Source of the DNA: Ramlibacter algicola
GTDB taxonomy: Bacteria > Pseudomonadota > Gammaproteobacteria > Burkholderiales > Burkholderiaceae_C
Assembly (NCBI RefSeq): GCF_016641735.1
Contig: NZ_JAEDAO010000001.1
Span: 2,790,001-2,854,000, forward strand
Length of the DNA: 64,000 nt
Reading direction: 5' to 3'
Below, in pieces: positions 9,974 to 20,489 of this stretch. Below the pieces are notes generated by a model. The model was not told the DNA's origin and did no database searches. It saw only the letters and a list, made by a program, of their open reading frames with translations. A program made the position numbers and the translations under genes. Positions within the stretch are counted from its first letter, which is position 1; each line of letters begins with the position of its first letter.

Positions 9974-10693
9974 TCAGGCGTAGACCAGCGTGCCTTCGTC
10001 CTCGCCCATCACGACGCGGCGCAACGCGCCGTGCTTGAAGATCGAGAACACCTTGATCGGCAGCTTCTGGTCGCGGCACAGCGCGAAGGCGGTGGCATCC
10101 ATGATGCCGAGGTTCTGCGCCATCGCGTCGTCGAAAGTGATCTTGCCGTAGCGCGTGGCGGAAGGGTCCTTCTTCGGGTCCGCGCTGTAGACGCCGTCCA
10201 CCTTGGTGGCCTTGAGCACGAGCTCGGCGCCGATCTCGGCCCCGCGCAGCGCCGCGGCGGTGTCGGTGGTGAAGAAGGGGTTGCCGGTGCCCGCGGCGAA
10301 GATGACGACCTTGCCTTCCTCGAGGTACTGCAGCGCCTTCGGGCGCACGTACGGCTCGACGACCTGCTCGATCGCGATGGCGGACATCACGCGGGCCACC
10401 AGGCCCTGCTTGTTCATGGTGTCGGCCAGGGCCAGCGCGTTCATCACGGTGGCCAGCATCCCCATGTAGTCGGCGGTCGCGCGGTCCATGCCGACCGAGC
10501 CGCCCGCCACGCCGCGGAAGATGTTGCCGCCGCCGATGACGACGGCGACCTGCACGCCGCTGTTCACGACCTCCGCGATTTCCTCCACCATCCGCACGAT
10601 CGTCGCGCGGTTGATGCCGAACGCATCGTCACCCATCAGCGCCTCGCCGGACAGCTTCAGCAGGATGCGCTTGTGGGCGGGCGATGAGGGCAT
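9974..10693 (-). CDS. pyrH: UMP kinase PyrH
   Basis: 239 residues. PyrH phosphorylates UMP to UDP in pyrimidine nucleotide synthesis; the bacterial enzyme is a hexamer activated by GTP. The amino-acid-kinase fold motifs are seen in order: [14 protein letters not shown] (N-terminal lysine and glycine loop), [11 protein letters not shown], and DADG-like/[11 protein letters not shown] near the C-terminus. It lies between tsf and frr with short gaps, the usual rpsB-tsf-pyrH-frr order. Confidence 0.97.
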   Translation of the reverse strand: MPSSPAHKRILLKLSGEALMGDDAFGINRATIVRMVEEIAEVVNSGVQVAVVIGGGNIFRGVAGGSVGMDRATADYMGMLATVMNALALADTMNKQGLVARVMSAIAIEQVVEPYVRPKALQYLEEGKVVIFAAGTGNPFFTTDTAAALRGAEIGAELVLKATKVDGVYSADPKKDPSATRYGKITFDDAMAQNLGIMDATAFALCRDQKLPIKVFSIFKHGALRRVVMGEDEGTLVYA

Positions 10694-10742
10694 GCGGAGG
10701 GTCTCCTGTTCTGGGTCGGTCGAGTGTAGCGGCGGCAGGTGG

Positions 10743-10761
10743 CCCCGGGGATCACCCGGGG
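10743..10761 (-). other. GC-rich hairpin between tsf and pyrH
   Basis: A 7-bp stem (CCCCGGG/CCCGGGG) with a 5-base loop lies in the 84-base space after the tsf stop. There is no following U-tract, so it is not a convincing intrinsic terminator. It may stabilise or process the upstream rpsB-tsf message. Confidence 0.35.
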
Positions 10762-10777
10762 GTGGGACAAGCCCGCG

Positions 10778-11668
<891 letters not shown>

Positions 11669-11704
11669 GTTCTTCTCCTGGAATTCAGTGGTACGGACGG
11701 ACAA

Positions 11705-11724
11705 AAGGGGCCCGAGAGCCCCTT
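11705..11724 (-). terminator. Intercistronic hairpin between rpsB and tsf
   Basis: Read on the minus strand, a 7-bp stem AAGGGGC/GCCCCTT with a 6-base loop is followed by TTGTCC. The short, broken U-run suggests a leaky attenuator or an mRNA-stabilising hairpin rather than a full stop, since tsf and pyrH continue on the same strand. A similar partial terminator is known between rpsB and tsf in E. coli. Confidence 0.5.
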
Positions 11725-11746
11725 CCGCGCAGATGCGGGACGGGCG

Positions 11747-12502
11747 TCAGGCGCCGGCGCCTTCCTGGACTTCGACGAACTCGTCGCTGCCGGCCGACGA
11801 GGCCGCGCGGACGGTGTCGTTGACGGCGGCGGCACGGCCCTCGAGCACCGCGTCGGCGATGCCGCGCGCGTACAGCTGCACGGCCTTGGCCGAGTCGTCA
11901 TTGCCCGGGATCACGTAGTCGATGCCCTCGGGCGAGTGGTTGGAGTCGACCACGCCCACCAGCGGGATGCCCAGCTTCTTGGCTTCGGACACCGCGATCT
12001 TGTGGAAGCCCACGTCGATCACGAAGATGGCGTCGGGCAGCGTGTTCATGTCCTGGATGCCGCCGATGTCCTTCTCGAGCTTGTCCATCTCGCGCTGGAA
12101 CATCAGCTGTTCCTTCTTGCTCATGGACTCGAGGCCGCCTTCCTGCTGCGCCTTCATGTCCTTCAGGCGCTTGATGGAGGTCTTGACCGTCTTGAAGTTG
12201 GTCAGCATGCCGCCCAGCCAGCGCTGGTCGACGAAGGGCACGCCGGCGCGGCGGGCTTCGCCCGACACGATCTCGCGGGCCTGGCGCTTGGTGCCGACCA
12301 TCAGGATCGTGCCGCGGTTGGCGGCCAGCTGCTTGACGAACTTCTGGGCTTCCTGGAACGCGGGCAGCGTCTTTTCCAGGTTGATGATGTGGATCTTGTT
12401 GCGGGAACCGAAGATGTACTGCGCCATCTTGGGGTTCCAGAAGCGGGTCTGGTGGCCGAAATGGACACCGGCTTCCAGCATTTCGCGCATGGAGACTGCC
12501 AT
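11747..12502 (-). CDS. rpsB: 30S ribosomal protein S2
   Basis: 251 residues. S2 binds the 30S head-body junction late in assembly and helps recruit S1. The whole family is recognisable: [25 protein letters not shown], the coiled-coil insert (about 100-150), and the signature [20 protein letters not shown]. The ATG at 12502 gives the canonical [12 protein letters not shown] start, preceded by AGGAAG. It heads the long minus-strand run that ends in lpxB. In enterobacteria S2 represses its own leader; whether that holds here is unknown. Confidence 0.98.
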   Translation of the reverse strand: MAVSMREMLEAGVHFGHQTRFWNPKMAQYIFGSRNKIHIINLEKTLPAFQEAQKFVKQLAANRGTILMVGTKRQAREIVSGEARRAGVPFVDQRWLGGMLTNFKTVKTSIKRLKDMKAQQEGGLESMSKKEQLMFQREMDKLEKDIGGIQDMNTLPDAIFVIDVGFHKIAVSEAKKLGIPLVGVVDSNHSPEGIDYVIPGNDDSAKAVQLYARGIADAVLEGRAAAVNDTVRAASSAGSDEFVEVQEGAGA

Positions 12503-12655
12503 GGGTTTTCTTCCTGGGGTTGGGTCTAGAATCCGCGCCGACATCACGTGGGCCGCTGGGGCCGACGCAACACCCGGAAGGCACGGATTCGCGAGTTGGT
12601 CCTGCAGGTCGCGCCTGCCACGCACCATGCGCCGCAAGCCCTGCAAAACCCGACG

Positions 12656-12664
12656 ATTCTAGCA
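12656..12664 (-). promoter_or_regulatory. Candidate extended -10 promoter for rpsB
   Basis: On the minus strand the sequence TGCTAGAAT is an extended -10 element (TGn plus TAGAAT) about 150 bases upstream of rpsB. No good -35 hexamer sits 16-18 bases further upstream, which fits an extended -10 promoter. The same TGCTANAAT form precedes both tRNA genes in this window. Confidence 0.5.
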
Positions 12665-12687
12665 CAGGGCCACCTCCCTTCTCCCCG

Positions 12688-14019
12688 ATGACAGACCTCC
12701 ACGCCACACGCGCCCAGCTCGAGCAAGGGCGCACCAGCGCGGCCGCGGAGCTCGACCGCGCACTGGGCGCGGCGCGCTCGCCCGCTTGCGCGCATGCCTT
12801 CGTCTCGCTCGCGCCGGACCGCGCCCGCGCCGAGGCCGGCCGTGGGGCCGCCCTCCCCCTCGCCGGGCTCGCCGTGTCCGTCAAGGACTTGTTCGACGTC
12901 GCTGGCGAGCGCACCGCCGCGGGCTCCGTCGCGCTGGACGACGCCCCGCCCGCGCGGCAGGACTGCCCGGCGGTGGCGCGCCTGCGCGCGGCCGGCGCCG
13001 CGATCGTGGGCCGCACCAACATGAGCGAGTTCGCGTTCTCGGGCGTGGGCACCAACCCGCACTTCGGCACGCCCGCCAACCCGGCCGACCCGGCCACGCC
13101 GCGCATCCCCGGCGGCTCGTCGTCGGGCGCGGCGGTTTCCGTTGCTGCCGGCGCGGCCTTCATCGGCCTGGGCTCGGACACCGGCGGCTCCATCCGCATC
13201 CCGGCGGCCTTGTGCGGCATCGTCGGCTTCAAGAACACCGCGCGGCTCACGCCGCTCGAAGGCGCGCTGCCGCTGTCCACCACGCTGGACACCGTGTGCG
13301 CGATGACGCGTTCCGTGCGCGATGCCATCCTGGCGCACGAAGTGCTCGCCGCGCGCCGGGTGCAGCTCGCCGGCAAGCCGCTGTCGAGCGCGCGTTTCGC
13401 CGTCGCACGCACCCAGATGCTCGACGGCATGGATCTCCCGGTCGCGCGTGCGTTCGAGGATGCGTTGCGCACGCTGCGTGCCGCCGGTGCGCGCATCGAG
13501 GAGATCGCGCTCGACGCCATCCAGGACCTCGGCACGATCCAGTCCACCGGCGGCTTCTCCGCCGCGGAGAGCTATGCGTGGCACCGCCGGCTGCTCGCCG
13601 AGCGCGGCGAGCGCTACGACCCGCGCGTGCGGTTCCGCATCGAGCGCGGCGCCACCATGAAGGCGTGGGAGTACCTGGACCTGCACCGGGCGCGCACCGA
13701 CTGGATCGCCCGCGTCGGCCAGGCCCTCGACGGCTTCGATGCCGTGTTGTCGCCCACGGTGCCGCTGGTGGCTCCTCCCATCGCGGACGTGGCGCCCGGC
13801 GCGGAACGCGACGAAGCCTTCTTCCGCGCCAATGCGCTCCTGCTGCGCAACACCAGCGTCGTGAACATGCTCGACGGCTGCGCGCTGTCGCTGCCCTGCC
13901 ATCGCGCGGGCAGCCTGCCGGTCGGCCTGATGCTCTGGCACGGCGCGCTGCACGACGACGCGCTGCTCGATCTCGGCCTCGCGGTCGAGGCCGCCCTCGC
14001 CCCGGCGCGGGGCGAATGA
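12688..14019 (+). CDS. Amidase signature family protein
   Basis: 443 residues. The amidase-signature Ser-cisSer-Lys triad is visible: the lysine in LAVSVKDLFDVAG (about residue 64), the glycine/serine stretch PGGSSSGAAVSV, and the nucleophile region GSDTGGSIRIPA. The family includes GatA, fatty-acid and aryl amidases; absence of gatB/gatC nearby and the C-terminal sequence argue against GatA. The exact amide substrate cannot be told. Its TGA overlaps the ATG of the D-amino-acid dehydrogenase by 4 bases, so the two are probably co-translated. Divergent from rpsB. Confidence 0.9.
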   Translation: MTDLHATRAQLEQGRTSAAAELDRALGAARSPACAHAFVSLAPDRARAEAGRGAALPLAGLAVSVKDLFDVAGERTAAGSVALDDAPPARQDCPAVARLRAAGAAIVGRTNMSEFAFSGVGTNPHFGTPANPADPATPRIPGGSSSGAAVSVAAGAAFIGLGSDTGGSIRIPAALCGIVGFKNTARLTPLEGALPLSTTLDTVCAMTRSVRDAILAHEVLAARRVQLAGKPLSSARFAVARTQMLDGMDLPVARAFEDALRTLRAAGARIEEIALDAIQDLGTIQSTGGFSAAESYAWHRRLLAERGERYDPRVRFRIERGATMKAWEYLDLHRARTDWIARVGQALDGFDAVLSPTVPLVAPPIADVAPGAERDEAFFRANALLLRNTSVVNMLDGCALSLPCHRAGSLPVGLMLWHGALHDDALLDLGLAVEAALAPARGE

Positions 14020-15284
14020 AGGTCGCCGTCATCGGCGCCGGCATCGTCGGCGTCACCACCGCGTATGAACTCGCGGCCGACGGCCACGAGGTGACCGTGT
14101 TCGAGCGCCGCGGCGCGGTCGCCGAGGAGACCAGCTTCGCCAACGCCGGCATCGTCGCACCCGGCTACGTCGCGCCCTGGGCCGCGCCGGGCATGCCCGC
14201 CAAGGTGCTGCGCCACCTGCTCAGCCGCCATGCGCCGGTGCGCGTCAGCTGGCCGCTCGGTGCCGCGCAACTGCGGTGGATGTGGCGCTGGTGGCGCGCG
14301 TGCAATCCCGACACCTACGCCGCCAACCGGCAGCGGCTGCAGCGCCTGGCCTTCTACAGCCTCGAGCGCCTGCACTGGCTCACCGACTCCCTGCAGCTCG
14401 ACTACGAGCGCAGCAGCAGCTACCTGGTCCTGCTGCGGTCCGAGAAGGACCGCCGCATGGTGCAGCCCGGGCTGCAGGTGCTGCGCGACGCCGGCGTCGC
14501 CTTCCACGAGATCGACGAGGCCACCACGCGCGCGGTCGAACCCGCCCTGAATCCCGACACGAAATTCGTCGGCGCGGTGCACCTGCCGGACGACGAAGCG
14601 GCGAACTGCCGCCAGTTCGCGCTGCTGCTCAAGGACGCGGCACGCGACGCCGGCGCGTCCTTCGAGTTCCTGGCGAGCGTGCAGCCGCTCGATCGCGCGC
14701 ATCCGACCAGCCTCGTCGTCGCGACACCGGGCCAGGCGTCACAGCGGCGCGACTTCCACGCCGTCGTCGTGTGCGGCGGTGTCGAAGGCGCACAGTTGCT
14801 GCGGCCCCTGGGCCTGCAGCTGCCGCTGGCGCCGGTGCACGGCTACTCGGTGACCGCGCCCATCGGCGAGCCGCTCAACGCGCCTCGCAGCGCCGTGATG
14901 GACGAGCGCTACAAGGTCGCGATCTCGCGCCTCGGCCGGCGCGTGCGCGTCGCCGGCAGCGCGCAGATCGGCGGCGACCCGGCGCACCGCGATCGCGGTG
15001 CGCTCGACACGCTCTACAAGGTCCTGCACGACTGGTTCCCGGGCGCGGCGCAGTTGTCGAACCCATCGACCGCCGTGCAGGAATGGAAAGGCGCGCGGCC
15101 GATGCTGCCCGACGGCCCGCCGGTGCTCGGTGCCACCGGCATCCCGGGCGTGTGGGTGAACCTGGGCCACGGCTCCAGCGGCTGGGCGCTCGCTTGCGGC
15201 AGCGCGCGCGTGGTCGCCGACCTGATGGCCGGGCGCGAGCCGCTGCTGGACATCGAAGGCCTGGGCCTCGAACGGCTTCTGTAG
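14016..15284 (+). CDS. D-amino-acid dehydrogenase (DadA-like FAD oxidoreductase)
   Basis: 422 residues. FAD-dependent enzyme of the DAO/DadA family, which oxidatively deaminates D-amino acids and passes electrons to the respiratory chain. The N-terminal dinucleotide fold reads VAVIGAGIVGVTTAYEL with a following acidic residue in VFER; the SFANAGIVAPGYVAPWA segment is strongly DadA-like. The C-terminal FAD-binding end includes NLGHGSSGWALACGSA. It overlaps the amidase by ATGA. Substrate range is inferred from family only; no alanine racemase gene lies next to it. Confidence 0.88.
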   Translation: MKVAVIGAGIVGVTTAYELAADGHEVTVFERRGAVAEETSFANAGIVAPGYVAPWAAPGMPAKVLRHLLSRHAPVRVSWPLGAAQLRWMWRWWRACNPDTYAANRQRLQRLAFYSLERLHWLTDSLQLDYERSSSYLVLLRSEKDRRMVQPGLQVLRDAGVAFHEIDEATTRAVEPALNPDTKFVGAVHLPDDEAANCRQFALLLKDAARDAGASFEFLASVQPLDRAHPTSLVVATPGQASQRRDFHAVVVCGGVEGAQLLRPLGLQLPLAPVHGYSVTAPIGEPLNAPRSAVMDERYKVAISRLGRRVRVAGSAQIGGDPAHRDRGALDTLYKVLHDWFPGAAQLSNPSTAVQEWKGARPMLPDGPPVLGATGIPGVWVNLGHGSSGWALACGSARVVADLMAGREPLLDIEGLGLERLL

Positions 15285-15313
15285 GAGCCTCCCGCGCGGG
15301 CACAATCGCCCGC

Positions 15314-16747
15314 ATGCTGCGCAAGGTCACGCCGGATCGTTCCTGGCCGCTGCACGACGTCGCCGCGCTGCGGGCGATCGAAGGCGCGGCCTCGTCCTCC
15401 CTGCCGCCGCACACCCTGATGGACCGCGCGGGCCTGGCCACCGCCCGCCTCGCGCTCGCCATCGCGCCGCATGCGCGAACCGTGTGGATTGCCTGCGGCC
15501 CGGGCAACAACGGCGGCGACGGCTTCGAAGCCGCCATGCATCTGCATCGGGCCGGCAAGCACGTCGTGCCGACGCTGTGCGGCGCTCGCGAGACGCTGCC
15601 ACAGGACGCAGCCATCTCGCTGGCGAAATGCGAAGCGGCCGGCCTGGCCATCGCGGAGATGCCGCCAGTCCAATGGGACCTCTGCATCGACGCGCTGCTG
15701 GGCATCGGCTCGAATCGCGCGCCCGAAGGCGCGCTGGCGCACACGATCGCCCGGATCAACAGCGCGGAGGCCACCGTGCTCGCGGTCGACGTGCCCAGCG
15801 GGCTGGGCGCGGACACGGGGCATGCGGCGCTGTGCGTGCGCGCGCACCACACAGCGACCTTCCTCGCCCTCAAGCCCGGCCTGTTCACGGCGCAGGGCCG
15901 CGACGCGGCGGGCCAGGTCTGGCTCGACGACCTCGGCATCGAGGCGTCCGTCGTGCCGATCGCGACGCTCGGGGGCCCGCCGACGCGCACCGGCCGGCTG
16001 CACGCCAGCCACAAGGGCAGCTACGGCGACGTCGCCGTCGTCGGTGGCGCGCCGGGCATGCCCGGAGCTGCCGTGCTCGCGGCTCAAGCGGCGCTGCACG
16101 CTGGCGCAGGTCGCGTGTACTTCGCCCCGCTCGACGCCGACGCGAGCCGGTTGGTCGCTGGCTTGCCGGAGTTGATGTGGCGCGGCCCGCGCCTCCTGCC
16201 CCTGCAGGACCTCACCATCGCCTGCGGGTGCGGCGGCGGCGAAGCGATCGGCGAGGTGCTCGAGACCGTGGTGCGCGAGGCGCGGGCCCTGGTGCTCGAC
16301 GCCGATGCGCTCAACCTGCTGGCGCAGCGCGCCGATGGCCGCGAACTCGTGCTCGCCCGCGGCGAGCGGCCGACCGTGCTCACGCCGCATCCGCTCGAAG
16401 CGGCGCGGCTGCTGGGCGTTGCGACAACTGAAGTGCAGGCCGATCGCCTGCGCAGCGCGCGGCAACTCGCGGGCCAGTTCGGCTGCACCGTGGTGCTGAA
16501 GGGATCCGGCACCGTCGTCGCCGCGCCCGGCCGCACGCCCTGCATCAACCCGACCGGGAACGCACGCCTGGCGACGGGCGGGACGGGCGACGTGCTTGCG
16601 GGCCTGCTCGCGGCGCGCCTGGCGCAAGGGATGCCGGCGTTCGACGCCGCTTGCGCCGCGGTGCACGAACACGGCGCGGTGGCGGACCAGTGGCCCGCGC
16701 ACGAGTCGTTCACCGCCGGTGGTCTGGCGCGCCGCTTGCGCGCCTGA
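15314..16747 (+). CDS. nnr: Bifunctional NAD(P)H-hydrate epimerase / ADP-dependent dehydratase
   Basis: 477 residues. Repairs NADHX and NADPHX, the hydrated forms of the pyridine nucleotides. The N-terminal YjeF/NnrE epimerase domain (about 1-205) has the motif GPGNNGGDGFEA. The C-terminal NnrD dehydratase domain (about 220-477, ribokinase-like) shows KGSYGDVAVVGGAPGMPGA, VLTPHPLEAARLL and the catalytic LATGGTGDVLAG. The domain order matches the E. coli fused enzyme. It starts 29 bases after the dehydrogenase and ends 3 bases from the convergent DUF899 gene. Confidence 0.95.
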   Translation: MLRKVTPDRSWPLHDVAALRAIEGAASSSLPPHTLMDRAGLATARLALAIAPHARTVWIACGPGNNGGDGFEAAMHLHRAGKHVVPTLCGARETLPQDAAISLAKCEAAGLAIAEMPPVQWDLCIDALLGIGSNRAPEGALAHTIARINSAEATVLAVDVPSGLGADTGHAALCVRAHHTATFLALKPGLFTAQGRDAAGQVWLDDLGIEASVVPIATLGGPPTRTGRLHASHKGSYGDVAVVGGAPGMPGAAVLAAQAALHAGAGRVYFAPLDADASRLVAGLPELMWRGPRLLPLQDLTIACGCGGGEAIGEVLETVVREARALVLDADALNLLAQRADGRELVLARGERPTVLTPHPLEAARLLGVATTEVQADRLRSARQLAGQFGCTVVLKGSGTVVAAPGRTPCINPTGNARLATGGTGDVLAGLLAARLAQGMPAFDAACAAVHEHGAVADQWPAHESFTAGGLARRLRA

Positions 16748-16750
16748 CGC

Positions 16751-17437
16751 TCAGTACGAGAGCTTCGGGTACCAGTCGGTCCCGCGCCCGCCGGGCGTCA
16801 TGTCCAGCATGGTCCACAGGATGTCGTCCGGCGCACCGCGCGGGTCCTGCCCCGGGTCCTGGGTCCCCGCGAGTTCCGGCGCGTAGAAATGACGGACCTC
16901 GCCATCGCGGCGCACCCAGACGTCCAGCACACCCGATTCGGACCCGTCGTCCTCGAGGCCACGGTAGGCACGGGCGAAGTCGTCACCGGCCTGGTGGAAG
17001 CGCAAGTTGCGCCAGCCGCGCTCGCGCGCGAACGCCAGCTGCCGCGACACGGGCGAGCGGCCGAGGATCGCAAGCGCCACGCGCTGCGTCAGGTCCACCG
17101 CCGGGCCGTCGAGCGTCGCCAGGAAGTTCGTGCACATGGGACACGGCCGCTGCCGCTGGGGGCCGTACATCCAGAAGTAGGTGATCAGCGTGTCGTGCTG
17201 GCCGAACAGGTCGGCGATGCCGACCTCGCGCCCCTGTTCATCGATGAAGCGATGGTCCGCCGGCTTGCCACCCGGGGGCAGCTGCCGGCGCATCTCGGCG
17301 ACGCGCTCGAGGTGACGGCGCAACTCGATCTCTTCCTCGAGCAGCCGCGTGCGGGCCGCACGGTACTCGGGGCTGTCGCCGGGAAAGGGCCGGCTCACCT
17401 CGGCGGCGAGTTCGGCGGCGGGACGCAGCATGCTCAT
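16751..17437 (-). CDS. DUF899 family thioredoxin-fold protein
   Basis: 228 residues. DUF899 proteins have a thioredoxin-like fold and unknown function. The core includes ITYFWMYGPQRQRPCPMCTNF, split here as ITYFWMYGPQ and RPCPMC; the CPMC pair resembles a redox CxxC site. The N-terminal third is a charged helix (about 15-60). The ATG at 17437 has AGGAGGT 5 bases upstream. It lies 35 bases downstream of an SDR gene on the same strand, so they may form a two-gene operon. Confidence 0.85.
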   Translation of the reverse strand: MSMLRPAAELAAEVSRPFPGDSPEYRAARTRLLEEEIELRRHLERVAEMRRQLPPGGKPADHRFIDEQGREVGIADLFGQHDTLITYFWMYGPQRQRPCPMCTNFLATLDGPAVDLTQRVALAILGRSPVSRQLAFARERGWRNLRFHQAGDDFARAYRGLEDDGSESGVLDVWVRRDGEVRHFYAPELAGTQDPGQDPRGAPDDILWTMLDMTPGGRGTDWYPKLSY

Positions 17438-17472
17438 CGCAACCTCCTGGCGGCCTGTGGGACCGCGACGCC

Positions 17473-18228
17473 TCAGCCCCGCCCGACGAAGGGCATCTTG
17501 GTGGCCATCACCGTGTGGAACAGCACGTTGGCTTCCAGCGGCAGGTTGGCCATGTACAGCACGGACTGCCCGACGACGTCGACGTCCATCAGCGGCTCGA
17601 CGGCGATCTCGCCGTTGGCCTGCGGCACGCCGCTGCCCATCCGGGCGGCGAGCTCGGTCAGCGCGTTGCCGATGTCGATCTGGCCGACGGCGATGTCGTG
17701 CTTGCGGCCGTCGAGCGACGCGGTCTTGGTCAGGCCGGACACCGCGTGCTTGGTGGCCGTATACGCGATCGACATCGGCCGCGGCGCATACGCGGAAATC
17801 GAGCCGTTGTTGATGATGCGGCCGCCTTGCGGCGACTGCGCCTTCATCACGCGGAACGCCTCGCGGATGGCGTAGAACATGCCGTTGAGGTTGGTGTCGA
17901 CGACGGCCTTCCACTTCTCCAGCGGCAGTTCGTCGATCGGCACGGCCGGCGCGCCGATGCCGGCGTTGTTGAACAGCAGGTCGACGCGGCCCCACTCGGC
18001 CACGGTGCGGTCGAACAGCGCCGTGACGGAAGCCGGGTCCGTGACGTCGGTCGGCACGGCCAGGCATTGGCCGGCACCTTCCTTCGCGACGGCGTCCAGG
18101 GCGTCCTGGCGGCGCCCCGCCAGCGCGACGCGCCAGCCGTCACGCGCGAGCGCCAGCGCTGCCGCCTTGCCCACGCCGCTGCCGGCGCCCGTGACGATCG
18201 CGATCCGCGACCCGTTCTTCCTGTCCAT
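17473..18228 (-). CDS. SDR family oxidoreductase
   Basis: 251 residues, a classical short-chain dehydrogenase. The nucleotide-binding TGAGSGVG is at about residues 14-21, NNAG follows at about 91, and the catalytic Ser-Tyr-Lys are seen in NGSISAYAP and YTATKHA. Family members reduce or oxidise many alcohols and ketones; the substrate here is not clear. No acidic residue follows the second strand in the NAD position (AGRRQDA), which hints at NADP preference. It lies just after rnr on the minus strand and before the DUF899 gene. Confidence 0.88.
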   Translation of the reverse strand: MDRKNGSRIAIVTGAGSGVGKAAALALARDGWRVALAGRRQDALDAVAKEGAGQCLAVPTDVTDPASVTALFDRTVAEWGRVDLLFNNAGIGAPAVPIDELPLEKWKAVVDTNLNGMFYAIREAFRVMKAQSPQGGRIINNGSISAYAPRPMSIAYTATKHAVSGLTKTASLDGRKHDIAVGQIDIGNALTELAARMGSGVPQANGEIAVEPLMDVDVVGQSVLYMANLPLEANVLFHTVMATKMPFVGRG

Positions 18229-18252
18229 GCTCGTCTCCTCGTGGTGCCTGCT

Positions 18253-20469
18253 TCAGGGGCGGCCCTTGCGCCTGCCCTTGCCCTTGTTCGCCGCCGCTTT
18301 CTTCACGGCGGAGCGCAACGATCCGATCGGGCTGTGCTCGGCGCGCGGGGCCGCGGCCTTGCGCCCGCGCTTGTCCTTGCCGCCCTCGCCGACGCCCTTG
18401 TCCTTCATCGCGCGCAGCTCGAGCTCCTCGCCCTCGCGCACGAGGCGGAAGTCGATGCGGCGGCCGTCCAGGTCCACGCGGCTGACCTGCACGCGCACGC
18501 GCGTGCCGATGGCGTAGCGGATGCCGGTGCGCTCGCCGCGCAGTTCCTGGCGCGCCTCGTCGAACTTGAAGTACTCGCCGCCCAGCTCGGTGATGTGCAC
18601 CAGGCCTTCGACGTACAGCTGGTCGAGCGTGACGAAGATGCCGAAGCTGGTCGCCGCGCTGACGACGCCGCCGTACTCCTCGCCGAGGTGCTCGCGCATG
18701 TACTTGCACTTGAGCCAGGCCTCGACGTCGCGGCTGGCCTCGTCGGCGCGCCGCTCGTTCGCGCTGCAGTGCAGGCCGGCGGCTTCCCAGGCCTGCATCT
18801 CGCGGCTGGTGGCGACCGGCTTCTTGGGCTTCTGTCCCGGCGGGGCGACCCGGCTGGCCAGGCGGCGGGCGAGCTTCTCGTGCTGCTCGCCGGGCGTGGG
18901 CAGCACCGGCAGCGTGTAGTGCTGCTTGGTGAGGATCGCCTTGATCACGCGGTGCACCAGCAGGTCCGGGTAGCGCCGGATCGGGCTCGTGAAGTGCGTG
19001 TAGGCGTCGTAGGCCAGGCCGAAGTGGCCGCTGTTGATCGGCGTGTAGATCGCCTGCTGCATCGAGCGCAGCAACATCGTGTGGATCTGCTGCGCGTCCG
19101 GCCGTTCCTTCACCGCCTCGGCGATCTTCTGGAACTCCGCCGGGGCGGGCTCGTCAGTGATGGACATGCCGACGCCCATCGCCTTCAGGTAGCTGCGCAG
19201 GATGTCCTTCTTCTCCGGCGTGGGGCCCTCGTGCACGCGGTACAGGCCGGGGTGCTTGCCCTGCTGGATGAAGTCGGCCGAGCACACGTTGGCGGCCAGC
19301 ATCGATTCCTCGATCAGGCGGTGCGCGTCGTTGCGGGTGCGCGGCACGATCTTCTCGATGCGCCCGTTCTCGTCGCACACGATCTGCGTCTCGGTGGTCT
19401 CGAAGTCCACCGCGCCGCGGGCGTTGCGGGCCTTGAGCAACGCACGGTAGACGTCGTGCAGGTTGATCAGGTCCGGCACCAGGTCCTTGCGGCGCTGCGC
19501 CTCGGGTCCGCGCGTGTTGGCCAGGATGGCCGCCACCTCGGTGTACGTGAAGCGCGCGTGGCTCCACATGACGGCCGGGTAGAACTGGTACGCGTGGATC
19601 TCGCCGGTCGCGGTGACCAGCATGTCGCACACCATGCACAGGCGGTCGACTTCCGGGTTCAGCGAGCACAGGCCGTTGGACAGCTTCTCCGGCAGCATCG
19701 GGATCACCCGGCGCGGGAAGTAGACGCTGGTGGCGCGGTCGTAGGCGTCGATGTCGATCGGGCTGCCCGTCTCGACGTAATGGCTGACGTCGGCGATGGC
19801 GACCAGAAGGCGCCAGCCCTTGCCGCGACCGACCTTGGCCGGCTCGCAATACACGGCGTCGTCGAAGTCGCGCGCGTCCTCGCCGTCGATGGTGACCAGC
19901 GGCACGTCGGTGAGGTCGACGCGATGCTTGCGGTCCTGCGGGCGCACCTTGTCCGGCAGCGTCCTGGCCATCGCGATGCAGGGCTCGGAGAACTCGTGTG
20001 GCACGCCGTACTTGCGCACGGCGATCTCGATCTCCATGCCCGGGTCGTCGATCTCGCCCAGGACTTCCTTCACCCGCCCGACCGGCTGGCCGTACAGGCT
20101 GGGCGGTTCGGTGAGTTCGACCACCACGACCTGCCCCGGCTTGGCAGTGCCGGTCGCGCCTTTGGGAATGAGCACGTCCTGGCCGTACCGCTTGTCCTCG
20201 GGCGCCACGAGCCACACGTTGCTCTCGTGCAGCAGCCGGCCGATGATCGGCTGGGCGGGGCGCTCCACGATCTCGACTACGCGGCCTTCCGGCCGGCCCT
20301 TGCGGTCGTGGCGCACGATGCGGGCCCGCACGCGGTCGCGATGCAGCACGGCTCGCATCTCGTTGGCGGGGAGGTAGACGTCGGTCTCGCCGTCGTCGCG
20401 GACCACGTAGCCGTGGCCATCGCGGTGTCCCTGGATCACGCCCTCGATTTCATCGAGCAATCCGGTCAC
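18253..20469 (-). CDS. rnr: Ribonuclease R
   Basis: 738 residues from the GTG at 20469. RNase R is a processive 3'-5' exoribonuclease that degrades structured RNA and takes part in rRNA quality control. Cold-shock domains lie at about 25-190, the RNB catalytic domain at about 205-540 with DGEDARDFDDAVYCE (metal-binding aspartates) and TSPIRRYPDLLVHR, then an S1 domain (EYGGVVSAATSFGIFV) and a basic C-terminal tail. The start is uncertain: there is no in-frame ATG before the tRNA-Leu gene, no clear Shine-Dalgarno before GTG 20469, and TTG 20460 is an alternative. The upstream frame runs into the opposing tRNA gene and is probably not translated. Confidence 0.95.
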   Translation of the reverse strand: MTGLLDEIEGVIQGHRDGHGYVVRDDGETDVYLPANEMRAVLHRDRVRARIVRHDRKGRPEGRVVEIVERPAQPIIGRLLHESNVWLVAPEDKRYGQDVLIPKGATGTAKPGQVVVVELTEPPSLYGQPVGRVKEVLGEIDDPGMEIEIAVRKYGVPHEFSEPCIAMARTLPDKVRPQDRKHRVDLTDVPLVTIDGEDARDFDDAVYCEPAKVGRGKGWRLLVAIADVSHYVETGSPIDIDAYDRATSVYFPRRVIPMLPEKLSNGLCSLNPEVDRLCMVCDMLVTATGEIHAYQFYPAVMWSHARFTYTEVAAILANTRGPEAQRRKDLVPDLINLHDVYRALLKARNARGAVDFETTETQIVCDENGRIEKIVPRTRNDAHRLIEESMLAANVCSADFIQQGKHPGLYRVHEGPTPEKKDILRSYLKAMGVGMSITDEPAPAEFQKIAEAVKERPDAQQIHTMLLRSMQQAIYTPINSGHFGLAYDAYTHFTSPIRRYPDLLVHRVIKAILTKQHYTLPVLPTPGEQHEKLARRLASRVAPPGQKPKKPVATSREMQAWEAAGLHCSANERRADEASRDVEAWLKCKYMREHLGEEYGGVVSAATSFGIFVTLDQLYVEGLVHITELGGEYFKFDEARQELRGERTGIRYAIGTRVRVQVSRVDLDGRRIDFRLVREGEELELRAMKDKGVGEGGKDKRGRKAAAPRAEHSPIGSLRSAVKKAAANKGKGRRKGRP

Positions 20470-20489
20470 GCGTTGTTCTGTATTTTTGA

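Noticed and set aside
11669..11704. Extended EF-Ts start 12 codons upstream
   Set aside because: The canonical N-terminus and ribosome binding site fit the ATG at 11668; the extra residues belong to the leader.
12688..14019. GatA subunit of the Asp-tRNA/Glu-tRNA amidotransferase
   Set aside because: The catalytic triad is shared by the whole amidase family. No gatB or gatC is adjacent, and the neighbour is a D-amino-acid dehydrogenase.
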